From Bacillota bacterium (GTDB taxonomy: Bacteria; Bacillota; Clostridia; Lachnospirales; Lachnospiraceae), in contig JAEWEO010000296.1 in the NCBI GenBank assembly GCA_023389295.1, positions 1-8,180 on the forward strand: 8,180 nt of DNA. The letters are read 5' to 3'. The notes under the pieces are model-generated. The model saw only the letters and a list, made by a program, of their open reading frames with translations. It was not told the origin of the DNA and made no database searches. Position numbers and translations under genes: made by a program. This document shows, in pieces, positions 1 through 5,271 of this stretch (position 1 is the stretch's first letter; every line of letters begins with the position of its first letter).

Positions 1-1963
1 GACTGCGGTGGTGGAAGGTTTAGCTCAGAGAATCGTTAGAGGAGACGTACCTCAGTCCCTTCAGGATAAGAAGTTATTTGCCCTGGATATGGGAGCCCTT
101 GTTGCAGGAGCAAAGTATCGTGGTGAATTTGAAGAACGGCTGAAAGCGGTTCTTGAAGAGGTGAAAAAGAGCGAAGGCCAGATCATACTATTTATTGATG
201 AGCTCCATACGATCGTAGGAGCAGGTAAAGTTGAAGGTGCCATGGATGCAGGAAACATGCTAAAACCTATGTTGGCAAGAGGAGAATTACATTGTATTGG
301 TGCAACTACACTCAATGAGTATCGTCAGTATGTGGAAAAGGATGCAGCTTTAGAACGTCGTTTCCAGCCGGTTATGGTGGAGGAACCTACTGTAGAAGAT
401 ACCATATCCATTCTTCGTGGTTTGAAGGAACGATATGAGGTTTTCCATGGTGTTAAAATAAATGATGCTGCTCTTGTTAGTGCAGCAACCCTATCCAATC
501 GCTATATATCGGATCGATTCCTTCCGGATAAAGCAATTGATTTGGTGGACGAAGCTTGTGCCTTAATTAAAACAGAGCTTGATTCTATGCCCACGGAACT
601 GGATGATATGCAGCGAAGGATTATGCAAATGGAGATTGAGGAGGCTGCCCTTAAGAAGGAAGATGACAGGTTAAGCATGGAGCGCTTAGATGATTTGCAG
701 CTAGAGCTAGCGGGTCTTCGAGATACCTTTGCAAGTGCGAAAGCAAAATGGGATAATGAAAAAGCCTCCATGGAAAAGGTACACAAGTTAAGAGAGTCCC
801 TAGAGGAGTTAAACAATGAGATTGAGCTGGCAGAGAGAAGCTATGATCTAAATAAGGCAGCAGAATTAAAATATGGTAGATTACCGGAACTTCAAAAACA
901 AATTGAATTAGAAGAAGATAGACTTAAGAGCAGAGAGAATATACTAGTGCATGAAAATGTTAGTGAAGAGGAAATTGCAAAAATTGTCTCCCGCTGGACA
1001 GGTATTCCGATCACAAAGCTTACGGAAAGTGAGAGAAGTAAGACTTTGCATCTAAGTGAAGTTCTTCATAAGAGAGTGGTTGGTCAGGACGAAGGAGTAG
1101 AAAAAGTATCCGATGCTATATTAAGATCCAAAGCAGGTATCAAGGACCCTACAAAACCAATTGGTTCCTTTTTGTTCTTAGGACCTACCGGTGTTGGTAA
1201 AACGGAGTTAGCTAAGGCACTTGCAGAGAGTTTATTTGATAATGAACAGAATATTGTTCGAATTGATATGAGTGAATATATGGAGAAGCATTCGGTCGCA
1301 AGATTAATCGGAGCACCTCCGGGATATGTTGGTTATGAAGAGGGTGGACAATTAACAGAAGCCATTAGGCGCAAACCCTATGCGGTTATTCTTTTTGATG
1401 AAATTGAAAAAGCACATCCTGATGTGTTCAATGTACTGTTGCAAGTACTGGATGACGGACGTATTACCGATTCTCAGGGAAGGTGTGTAGACTTTAAAAA
1501 CACCATAATCATTCTTACCTCCAATATCGGTTCTAGGTATTTGTTAGAAGGAATTGAAGAGGATGGAGAGATAAGTGAAGCATGTGAGTCCCAAGTTATG
1601 ACGGATCTTCGCTCGGCCTTCCGTCCGGAGTTTCTAAACCGTTTGGATGAGATCATCTTATTTAAGCCCTTAACAAAGAATAATATTAGTAATATTATGG
1701 ACCTGATGATGGATGACTTAAATAAGAGATTGGCAGACAGAGAAATTAAGATATCATTAACCGAGGCTGCGAAAGATTTCATTGTAGAGAGAGCTTATGA
1801 TCCAATCTACGGTGCAAGACCATTAAAAAGATATCTTCAGAAAAATGTAGAGACCCTGAGTGCAAGATTAATTTTAAGTGATCAGGTTGGTCCGGAGGAT
1901 ACCATTGTGATAGATGAAAGTAATGGAGCCCTAACAGCTAACGTGCTTGACAATCACAGATAA
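1..1963 (+). CDS. clpB: ATP-dependent chaperone ClpB, C-terminal ~650 residues (5' truncated by window)
   Basis: ClpB is a hexameric cytosolic AAA+ disaggregase that threads aggregated proteins through its central pore, working with DnaK. The reading frame is open from base 2 and begins T-A-V-V-E-G-L-A, so the window cuts inside the first Walker A (GKT); the N domain and the rest of that P-loop, about 200 residues, lie outside. Seen in order: pore-loop tyrosine in AKYRGEFEERL (Tyr at 116-118), NBD1 Walker B (Asp-Glu at 197-202), arginine pair ERRF (356-361), and a long charged middle domain (about 575-960). Then NBD2 Walker A GPTGVGKT (1181-1204), pore loop GYVGYEEGG (1322-1348), Walker B LFDEIEKAHPD (Asp-Glu at 1397-1402), arginine finger in FLNRLDE (1640-1642) and sensor 2 GARPLKR (1811-1831). 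The long middle domain separates it from ClpC, ClpA and ClpE. The C-terminus is intact, stop at 1961-1963. CIRCE or CtsR sites would lie upstream, outside the window. Confidence 0.97.
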   Translation, partial: TAVVEGLAQRIVRGDVPQSLQDKKLFALDMGALVAGAKYRGEFEERLKAVLEEVKKSEGQIILFIDELHTIVGAGKVEGAMDAGNMLKPMLARGELHCIGATTLNEYRQYVEKDAALERRFQPVMVEEPTVEDTISILRGLKERYEVFHGVKINDAALVSAATLSNRYISDRFLPDKAIDLVDEACALIKTELDSMPTELDDMQRRIMQMEIEEAALKKEDDRLSMERLDDLQLELAGLRDTFASAKAKWDNEKASMEKVHKLRESLEELNNEIELAERSYDLNKAAELKYGRLPELQKQIELEEDRLKSRENILVHENVSEEEIAKIVSRWTGIPITKLTESERSKTLHLSEVLHKRVVGQDEGVEKVSDAILRSKAGIKDPTKPIGSFLFLGPTGVGKTELAKALAESLFDNEQNIVRIDMSEYMEKHSVARLIGAPPGYVGYEEGGQLTEAIRRKPYAVILFDEIEKAHPDVFNVLLQVLDDGRITDSQGRCVDFKNTIIILTSNIGSRYLLEGIEEDGEISEACESQVMTDLRSAFRPEFLNRLDEIILFKPLTKNNISNIMDLMMDDLNKRLADREIKISLTEAAKDFIVERAYDPIYGARPLKRYLQKNVETLSARLILSDQVGPEDTIVIDESNGALTANVLDNHR

Positions 1964-2003
1964 AAATAAGTGAATTATTAAGTTAGCTCACTTGTTATGA
2001 ACA

Positions 2004-2053
2004 AAAAGAGGCATTTGAATTACTCTATCTAGAGTCATCCAAATGCCTTTTTT
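2004..2053. terminator. Bidirectional Rho-independent terminator between clpB and rsiV
   Basis: The stem GGCATTTG (2010-2017) pairs with CAAATGCC (2040-2047). An inner stem ACTCT/AGAGT (2022-2026 with 2031-2035) closes a 4-base loop. A run of A on the left (2003-2007) and six T on the right (2048-2053) give a U-tract in both directions. It sits 40 bases after the clpB stop and 50 bases after the convergent rsiV stop, so it can end both transcripts. Confidence 0.88.
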
Positions 2054-2102
2054 GCTTTGCAATTTGCTGGGGTGCTAAATGTGGCAAGTTTACTCCTTGT
2101 TC

Positions 2103-2981
2103 TTATTTTGTAGTACTTAACGGGATTTCAAATTCCTGTATACCCATACTGCCAGGAGCAATCTCATATTTATCAAAGACAATGACCGGATTCTTAGCTT
2201 CATTGATATAGAATCTGGTATTTTCATTTATGGATGTAAAGCCGTCCATGCTTTCATCGAAATAAGAGCTGTTTGGATCTGTTTTTATTCTTTCCCCCAT
2301 CTGTTTGCGAATATTTTCATTTGCAATTTCAATATATTGATTACCCAGTAAATCCTTAAGAGTGATGACTTCATTATTCTGAATATCTATATTGTAATAA
2401 TTTTCGAAATGATAGGCATTTGCCCAGGATTCTGATCCGGTTAGTACAAAAGAAACCATATCATTATCCTGATATTTGATTTCATAATCTACGTTGATAT
2501 CTATATCATGAGCAGCAAATTCTTCTTCTGTACCACCGGTCTCTAAAAAGGCTGCTTTATATTCTTCAACCCTTTCCTGTGCTTCTTTCGTATACTTAGC
2601 TACTTCTTCTGATATAATTTCATTTACTTTTTTTGCAACCTCTGCCTCAGAATCAATAGCAGGAACGTTGACAACAAGTGTCTTATCGATATCCTCCTCT
2701 TGATAGGTACGGATGGTTAGAACCTTTACTATGTTACCCACTACGGGAACATCCTCCAAAGAGGAAGCAAAGGCTTTGCTGGTATTGAGTGATATAAAAA
2801 ATATCAGAAAGCTTGCTGCTACACCAGTAAGTGCATAGTGGTATGCTCTGAAGCGAAATGTTTTTTTCGTATCCTTCTCCTTCTCTTTGGCTTGGTTAAT
2901 GATTTTTTCAACTTGGTTAGACAACTCCTCAGGTATTTGAATGGCATCATAATATTTTTTAGTGTCTTTTACTTCTTTCAT
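2103..2981 (-). CDS. rsiV: RsiV-like anti-sigma factor, membrane protein with DUF3298 domain
   Basis: Probable anti-sigma factor holding the upstream-encoded ECF sigma factor at the membrane. The 292 residues begin with a cytoplasmic, charged, helical segment (about 1-45, the expected sigma-binding part). One hydrophobic segment follows (about 50-66), then an outside domain. The outside part has a PdaC/DUF4163-like region (about 95-195) and a C-terminal DUF3298 region (about 200-288) with the pattern FYI...NPVIVFDKYEIAPGSMGIQEFEIPL. This matches the architecture of Bacillus subtilis RsiV (about 285 residues), a lysozyme receptor that is cut by signal peptidase and then by the RasP site-2 protease. 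An AFA signal-peptidase-type motif stands just after the membrane segment (residues 70-72). The start overlaps the sigma stop by 4 bases (ATGA) and has AAAGGAGG at 2989-2996, so the pair is translationally coupled. Lysozyme as the inducer is inferred from the family and not shown here. Other DUF3298 proteins exist, but linkage to an ECF gene makes the anti-sigma role likely. Confidence 0.88.
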   Translation of the reverse strand: MKEVKDTKKYYDAIQIPEELSNQVEKIINQAKEKEKDTKKTFRFRAYHYALTGVAASFLIFFISLNTSKAFASSLEDVPVVGNIVKVLTIRTYQEEDIDKTLVVNVPAIDSEAEVAKKVNEIISEEVAKYTKEAQERVEEYKAAFLETGGTEEEFAAHDIDINVDYEIKYQDNDMVSFVLTGSESWANAYHFENYYNIDIQNNEVITLKDLLGNQYIEIANENIRKQMGERIKTDPNSSYFDESMDGFTSINENTRFYINEAKNPVIVFDKYEIAPGSMGIQEFEIPLSTTK

Positions 2982-3469
2982 ATAGCTACCTCCTTTATAG
3001 ATAACTTAAGACGCTTTAAGCTTGCATATAATCTTGTTTTTACCGTGCTAATATTGGTATTTGTAACTTGTGCTATTTGTTTTAGCGTCATACCTTCATA
3101 ATAATGAAGAATAATAATTGTTTTAAGGTGTTCTGGTAATTGATCAATTTCCTTATAAAGTTCCAGCGAGGGCTCATAAGCTTGTTCGATATATACATCT
3201 TCCGTTAGAGCATTAGGTTCATACAGGATTTCGCGGTCGTTCTTTTTAATAAAGGAAAGACTTTCATTTACGAGTACTCGATAAAACCAGGTACTGATAT
3301 ATTTTGCATTCCGAATGGTGTGATAATTTTCTAGGGCTTTGCAGATGGCATTTTGAACGATATCCATAGCTGCATCCTTGTTTCGAACATAACTATAAGC
3401 TAGACGATAGAATTTATTTTGATTATCGATAAGATATTCTGTTAATTGTGTATATACACTTTTGCTCAC
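2978..3469 (-). CDS. sigV: ECF-type RNA polymerase sigma factor, SigV-like
   Basis: Alternative sigma-70 factor of the extracytoplasmic function class, directing RNA polymerase to envelope-stress promoters when freed from the anti-sigma factor. The 163 residues contain region 2 (about 15-77: FYRLAYSYVRNKDAAMDIVQNAICKA, then STWFYRVLVNESLSFIKK). After an acidic linker comes region 4 (about 108-160: LPEHLKTIIILHYYEGMTLKQIA, then the helix-turn-helix NTNISTVKTRLYASLKRLK). There is no region 1 or 3, as expected for ECF factors. I place the start at the GTG at 3469 because AAGGTGAT (3474-3481) lies at the right distance before it. An in-frame ATG at 3484 would add 5 residues but has no visible Shine-Dalgarno. 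The gene overlaps rsiV by 4 bases, the classic sigma/anti-sigma operon order. The symbol is by similarity; other ECF names (CsfV) are used in clostridia. Confidence 0.9.
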   Translation of the reverse strand: MSKSVYTQLTEYLIDNQNKFYRLAYSYVRNKDAAMDIVQNAICKALENYHTIRNAKYISTWFYRVLVNESLSFIKKNDREILYEPNALTEDVYIEQAYEPSLELYKEIDQLPEHLKTIIILHYYEGMTLKQIAQVTNTNISTVKTRLYASLKRLKLSIKEVAI

Positions 3470-3473
3470 TTGT

Positions 3474-3481
3474 ATCACCTT
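3474..3481 (-). promoter_or_regulatory. Ribosome binding site that decides the sigV start
   Basis: On the minus strand this reads AAGGTGAT, complementary to the 16S rRNA 3' end, with 4 bases between its end and GTG (3469-3467). It overlaps the first codons of the alternative longer reading from ATG 3484, which argues that the GTG is the real start. Confidence 0.6.
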
Positions 3482-3531
3482 CATTTCGTAATTTGCTATA
3501 GAATATTCTTAGACCTCAATCAGCTGAGTGA

Positions 3532-3561
3532 AAGGTAAGATATCAGTATTATCTTAACCTT
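3532..3561 (-). other. Stem-loop in the sigV leader
   Basis: The arms 3532-3542 and 3550-3561 pair over 11 base pairs with one bulged base (3556) and a 7-base loop. It lies between the candidate ECF promoter and the sigV start, about 65 bases upstream of the start codon, so it would fold in the 5' leader. No U-tract follows on the minus strand, so it does not look like a terminator. It may be a transcript-stabilising hairpin or an operator; the function is unknown. Confidence 0.45.
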
Positions 3562-3571
3562 ATATTCTTTA

Positions 3572-3598
3572 GATAAGGAAAGAGTAGAAAAAGTTTTA
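3572..3598 (-). promoter_or_regulatory. Candidate autoregulated ECF (SigV-type) promoter
   Basis: On the minus strand TAAAAC followed by TTTTT (3598-3588) resembles the SigV-type -35 TGAAAC with its T-rich flank. Seventeen bases further is TATC (3575-3572), a weak match to the ECF -10 CGTC. The predicted start near 3565 gives a leader of about 95 bases to sigV. ECF sigma factors commonly transcribe their own operon. The -10 match is poor, so this is a candidate only. Confidence 0.35.
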
Positions 3599-3628
3599 AA
3601 ATGTTAAATAATATTAGATATTTTAATC

Positions 3629-3655
3629 TTGTCCAAACCATGTTTATGATATAGT
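3629..3655 (+). promoter_or_regulatory. Candidate promoter for the PrcB-like lipoprotein gene
   Basis: TTGTCC (3629-3634), a 15-base spacer and TATAGT (3650-3655) preceded by TG at 3647-3648 form an extended -10 promoter of the vegetative type. The spacer is short, which an extended -10 can tolerate. Transcription would begin near 3662, giving a leader of about 225 bases. Confidence 0.4.
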
Positions 3656-3661
3656 GCAAAC

Positions 3662-3887
3662 CCATATCAAAAACCATATGTAATATCATACATCAATTTG
3701 CATAATTTTATATATGGATTTCGTGAGATAAACTATCGTTTACTCGTAACACGCTTTCGCAAAGCACTGCAAAACGTAGTGCTTGGATGAAGTATGATAG
3801 GTAATTTGATGTGTTTTATGGGAAATTCGAATGATTTGACCGTACGAGTCATAAAATGAAATAAGTAAGAAACCTATGGAGGTTACA
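3662..3887 (+). other. Long structured 5' leader or intergenic region upstream of the lipoprotein gene
   Basis: No gene is visible here. Three hairpins stand in a row. The first pairs CCATATGTAA (3674-3683) with TTATATATGG (3708-3717). The second is at 3725-3745 (GAG, TAAAC / GTTTA, CTC with one bulge and loop TATC). The third pairs AAGCACTGC (3762-3770) with GTAGTGCTT (3776-3784). A short alternative hairpin, GCTTT-CGC-AAAGC (3753-3765), shares bases with the third, so the two exclude each other. None is followed by a U-tract. GGAGGT at 3878-3883 is the ribosome binding site of the downstream gene. I recognise no known riboswitch class. Confidence 0.4.
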
Positions 3888-4304
3888 ATGAAGAGGTCCC
3901 ATATAGCAAGGTTGCTTCTTATGATAGTGATTACAGGAAGCTTTTTGGTTGGCTGTAAGGCAGAAAATACAGATGTTAAGAAAATTAAGGATTTGGACTT
4001 TACCGTTGTTGAGGATGCTGATTTACCCGGTGAATTAAAAGAAATCATTGATGAGAAGAAAGAAGAACCCTTTAAGCTATCATACTCAAATAAGGATAAT
4101 CTTTATATTGTCGTAGGATACGGAAAACAAAATAGTGGCGGCTACAGTATTGCCGTAGATGAATTATATCTTACCAGTAATGCCATCTATATCGATACGA
4201 ACTTGATAGGACCGACGCAGGATGATATGGTAGCACAGGGAGTTACATATCCATATGTTGTAGTAAAGTTGGAATTTCTTGATAAGAGTGTTGTTTTTGA
4301 ATAA
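3888..4304 (+). CDS. Small lipoprotein with PrcB_C-like domain
   Basis: The 138-residue product starts with a lipoprotein signal peptide: MKR, a hydrophobic stretch (about 8-20) and the lipobox LVGC with the lipidated Cys at 23. It should be anchored to the outer face of the cytoplasmic membrane. The mature part (about 70-136) has the pattern LYIVVGYGKQNSGGYSIAVDELY, then a VTYPYVVVKLE ending. That is typical of the PrcB C-terminal domain, named after the spirochete PrcB protein that stabilises the PrcA protease. Here the partner and role are unknown. The start at 3888 is chosen because GGAGGT (3878-3883) precedes it; an in-frame ATG at 3876 overlaps that site and would spoil the signal peptide start. 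It stands alone and divergent from the sigV-rsiV operon, so a role in the envelope is plausible but inferred. A hairpin follows at 4323-4358. Confidence 0.8.
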   Translation: MKRSHIARLLLMIVITGSFLVGCKAENTDVKKIKDLDFTVVEDADLPGELKEIIDEKKEEPFKLSYSNKDNLYIVVGYGKQNSGGYSIAVDELYLTSNAIYIDTNLIGPTQDDMVAQGVTYPYVVVKLEFLDKSVVFE

Positions 4305-4322
4305 GAATTATATCTAATGTAG

Positions 4323-4358
4323 GTGCCTCATTCTGATGTTAAGTTGGATATGAGGCAC
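4323..4358 (+). terminator. Hairpin after the lipoprotein gene, weak terminator
   Basis: GTGCCTCAT (4323-4331) and ATGAGGCAC (4350-4358) form a perfect 9-base-pair stem with an 18-base loop, 19 bases after the stop codon. The following AATTATTAAT is A/T-rich but lacks a real U-run, so termination may be inefficient or need other factors. Confidence 0.55.
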
Positions 4359-4742
4359 AATTATTAATACATGCTTCAAAATTTGTATAATGGATCGTTT
4401 CACTTTTACTAATTTTTTTGCAGTAAAACGAATATTCATACTCAAAATTATTCTAATTATGGCGAATAAATAGTGAAAAATTGGTGACAATAGGATATTA
4501 TAACAAGATTTAGTCCTTCATAATATTTCCACATCAACATCTTGTGGTGATATAAAAAATTGGTAAAATGACGGTAAATATGTAAAAATGAGAATGCCAT
4601 TTGTGCAATTTTAAGTTCTGCCCTAGGTTGACAGGCCTAATATTGTGAAAATATTCCATAATAATACACAAAAATCTAATAGAATCATGTGCATATTTTT
4701 CAGCCTACAGTTATATATAAGGCTAAATTGTCTGAAAATTCA
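4359..4742. other. AT-rich intergenic region without a gene
   Basis: No plausible coding sequence is visible on either strand. It holds a hairpin TTTTACT/AGTAAAA (4404-4410 with 4422-4428, 11-base loop), a perfect -35-like TTGACA at 4628-4633 whose -10 is poor, and the inverted repeat at 4697-4738 just before the veg promoter. It may contain upstream activating DNA for veg or a small RNA, but nothing here is firm. Confidence 0.5.
4697..4738. repeat. Inverted repeat abutting the veg promoter
   Basis: TTTTCAG (4697-4703) and CTGAAAA (4732-4738) are perfect 7-base inverted arms ending 4 bases before the -35 box. A nested AGCCT/AGGCT pair (4702-4706 and 4719-4724 region) lies inside. The position suits an activator or repressor site, but no known binding motif was recognised. 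Confidence 0.4.
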
Positions 4743-4771
4743 TTGACCAAGCGCCTAATTTGTGATATAAT
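4743..4771 (+). promoter_or_regulatory. Strong vegetative (sigma-A) promoter of veg
   Basis: TTGACC (4743-4748), a 17-base spacer and a perfect TATAAT (4766-4771) with an extended TG at 4763-4764. Five of six -35 bases and all -10 bases match consensus. The start would be near 4778, giving a leader of about 104 bases. The B. subtilis veg promoter is also a well-known strong vegetative promoter, so this fits the gene. Confidence 0.85.
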
Positions 4772-4881
4772 AAAAATGGTGCATAAGGTTTGTAACAGAT
4801 TTATTGATAAATGTTTACAGATCCAGAAAGGGAGAACTTTTCCAGTTGGTGAGAGGAAGCATTGGTAAGGAGATAATAAAG

Positions 4882-5124
4882 ATGAAGCAAAATGATGTTA
4901 ACAATGTACGTAGAGCAGTAACTAATCAAGTGGGTAAAAAAGTCAAAATTCGGATCAATAGAGGAAGGCACAAAGTTGACGTGTCAGAAGGAATCATTTC
5001 AGAAACTTACCCAAGTATTTTCTTAATTAAAATACAGGAGACCAAAGATACACCAGTAAGAACCGTTTCATACAGCTATACAGACGTTCTAACGAAGGAC
5101 GTGGAATTAATATTATGCAATTAA
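4882..5124 (+). CDS. veg: Veg family protein
   Basis: Veg is a small cytosolic protein abundant in growing Firmicutes; in B. subtilis it is reported to promote biofilm formation. The 80 residues contain the family pattern VGKKVKIRINRGRHKV, then GIISETYPSIFLIKI and the C-terminal VSYSYTDVLTKDVEL, close to the Bacillus protein in length (86) and sequence. I choose ATG 4882 because AAGGAG (4867-4872) sits 9 bases before it and the residues from there align with known Veg. The same frame opens earlier, at 4804, but the extra 26 residues have no match and no ribosome binding site. It lies between a near-consensus promoter and a strong terminator, so it is monocistronic and likely highly expressed. 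Veg upstream of the SPOCS/LysM gene and ispE is, from memory, a common clostridial neighbourhood. Confidence 0.93.
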   Translation: MKQNDVNNVRRAVTNQVGKKVKIRINRGRHKVDVSEGIISETYPSIFLIKIQETKDTPVRTVSYSYTDVLTKDVELILCN

Positions 5125-5135
5125 TAATAAAATAA

Positions 5136-5174
5136 GCAGGGCTAAAACCTAATAGGTTTTAGCTCTGTTGTTTT
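5136..5174 (+). terminator. Rho-independent terminator of veg
   Basis: GCAGGGCTAAAACCT (5136-5150) pairs with AGGTTTTAGCTCTGT (5154-5168), with a 3-base loop AAT and two G-U pairs, followed by TGTTTTAT. It is 11 bases after the veg stop. Confidence 0.88.
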
Positions 5175-5196
5175 ATATAAAACAAAAATAGAACAA

Positions 5197-5225
5197 TCAT
5201 ATTTTTCAGATTCCTTGAATAAGAT
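5197..5225 (+). promoter_or_regulatory. Candidate sigma-E (mother-cell) promoter of sipL
   Basis: TCATATT (5197-5203) fits the sigma-E -35 pattern, followed after 14 bases by AATAAGAT (5218-5225). That matches the -10 pattern CATACAnT at the ATA core and the final T but not at C1 or C5. A sigma-E promoter is expected because the gene encodes a mother-cell coat protein, and C. difficile sipL is under sigma-E. No good sigma-A promoter is visible between the veg terminator and the start codon. Confidence 0.45.
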
Positions 5226-5271
5226 ATGACAGAGGCATCCGTCGTATGTCCAAATTTAAGGAGGGATATGA

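Noticed and set aside
61..315. Minus-strand open reading frame inside clpB
   Set aside because: Antisense to a strongly conserved gene, low-complexity Ser/Pro-rich product, no ribosome binding site. The same applies to 502-816 and 1474-1782.
2838..3101. Plus-strand open frame across the sigV/rsiV junction
   Set aside because: Overlaps two well-supported minus-strand genes; the Phe/Leu-rich product is a by-product of the A/T-rich antisense strand.
3742..3772. Shared CGTAACA...TTCGCAA words here and at 6957-6980, as a dispersed repeat
   Set aside because: Only short words match, with different spacing between them; not enough for a repeat family from two copies in one window.
3836..3864. Promoter TTGACC just before the lipoprotein gene
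   Set aside because: The -10 at 17 bases is AAATAA, and transcription would start almost at the ribosome binding site.
3740..4048. Minus-strand open frame overlapping the lipoprotein gene
   Set aside because: Overlaps the lipoprotein signal peptide region, with no family likeness and no Shine-Dalgarno.
4628..4662. Second veg promoter from the perfect TTGACA
   Set aside because: At 17-18 bases spacing the -10 is ATATTC or TATTCC, a poor match; the CATAAT further on is 23 bases away. Kept only as a remark.
4804..4881. 26-residue N-terminal extension of Veg
   Set aside because: No ribosome binding site at 4804 and no similarity to Veg, whereas AAGGAG precedes ATG 4882.
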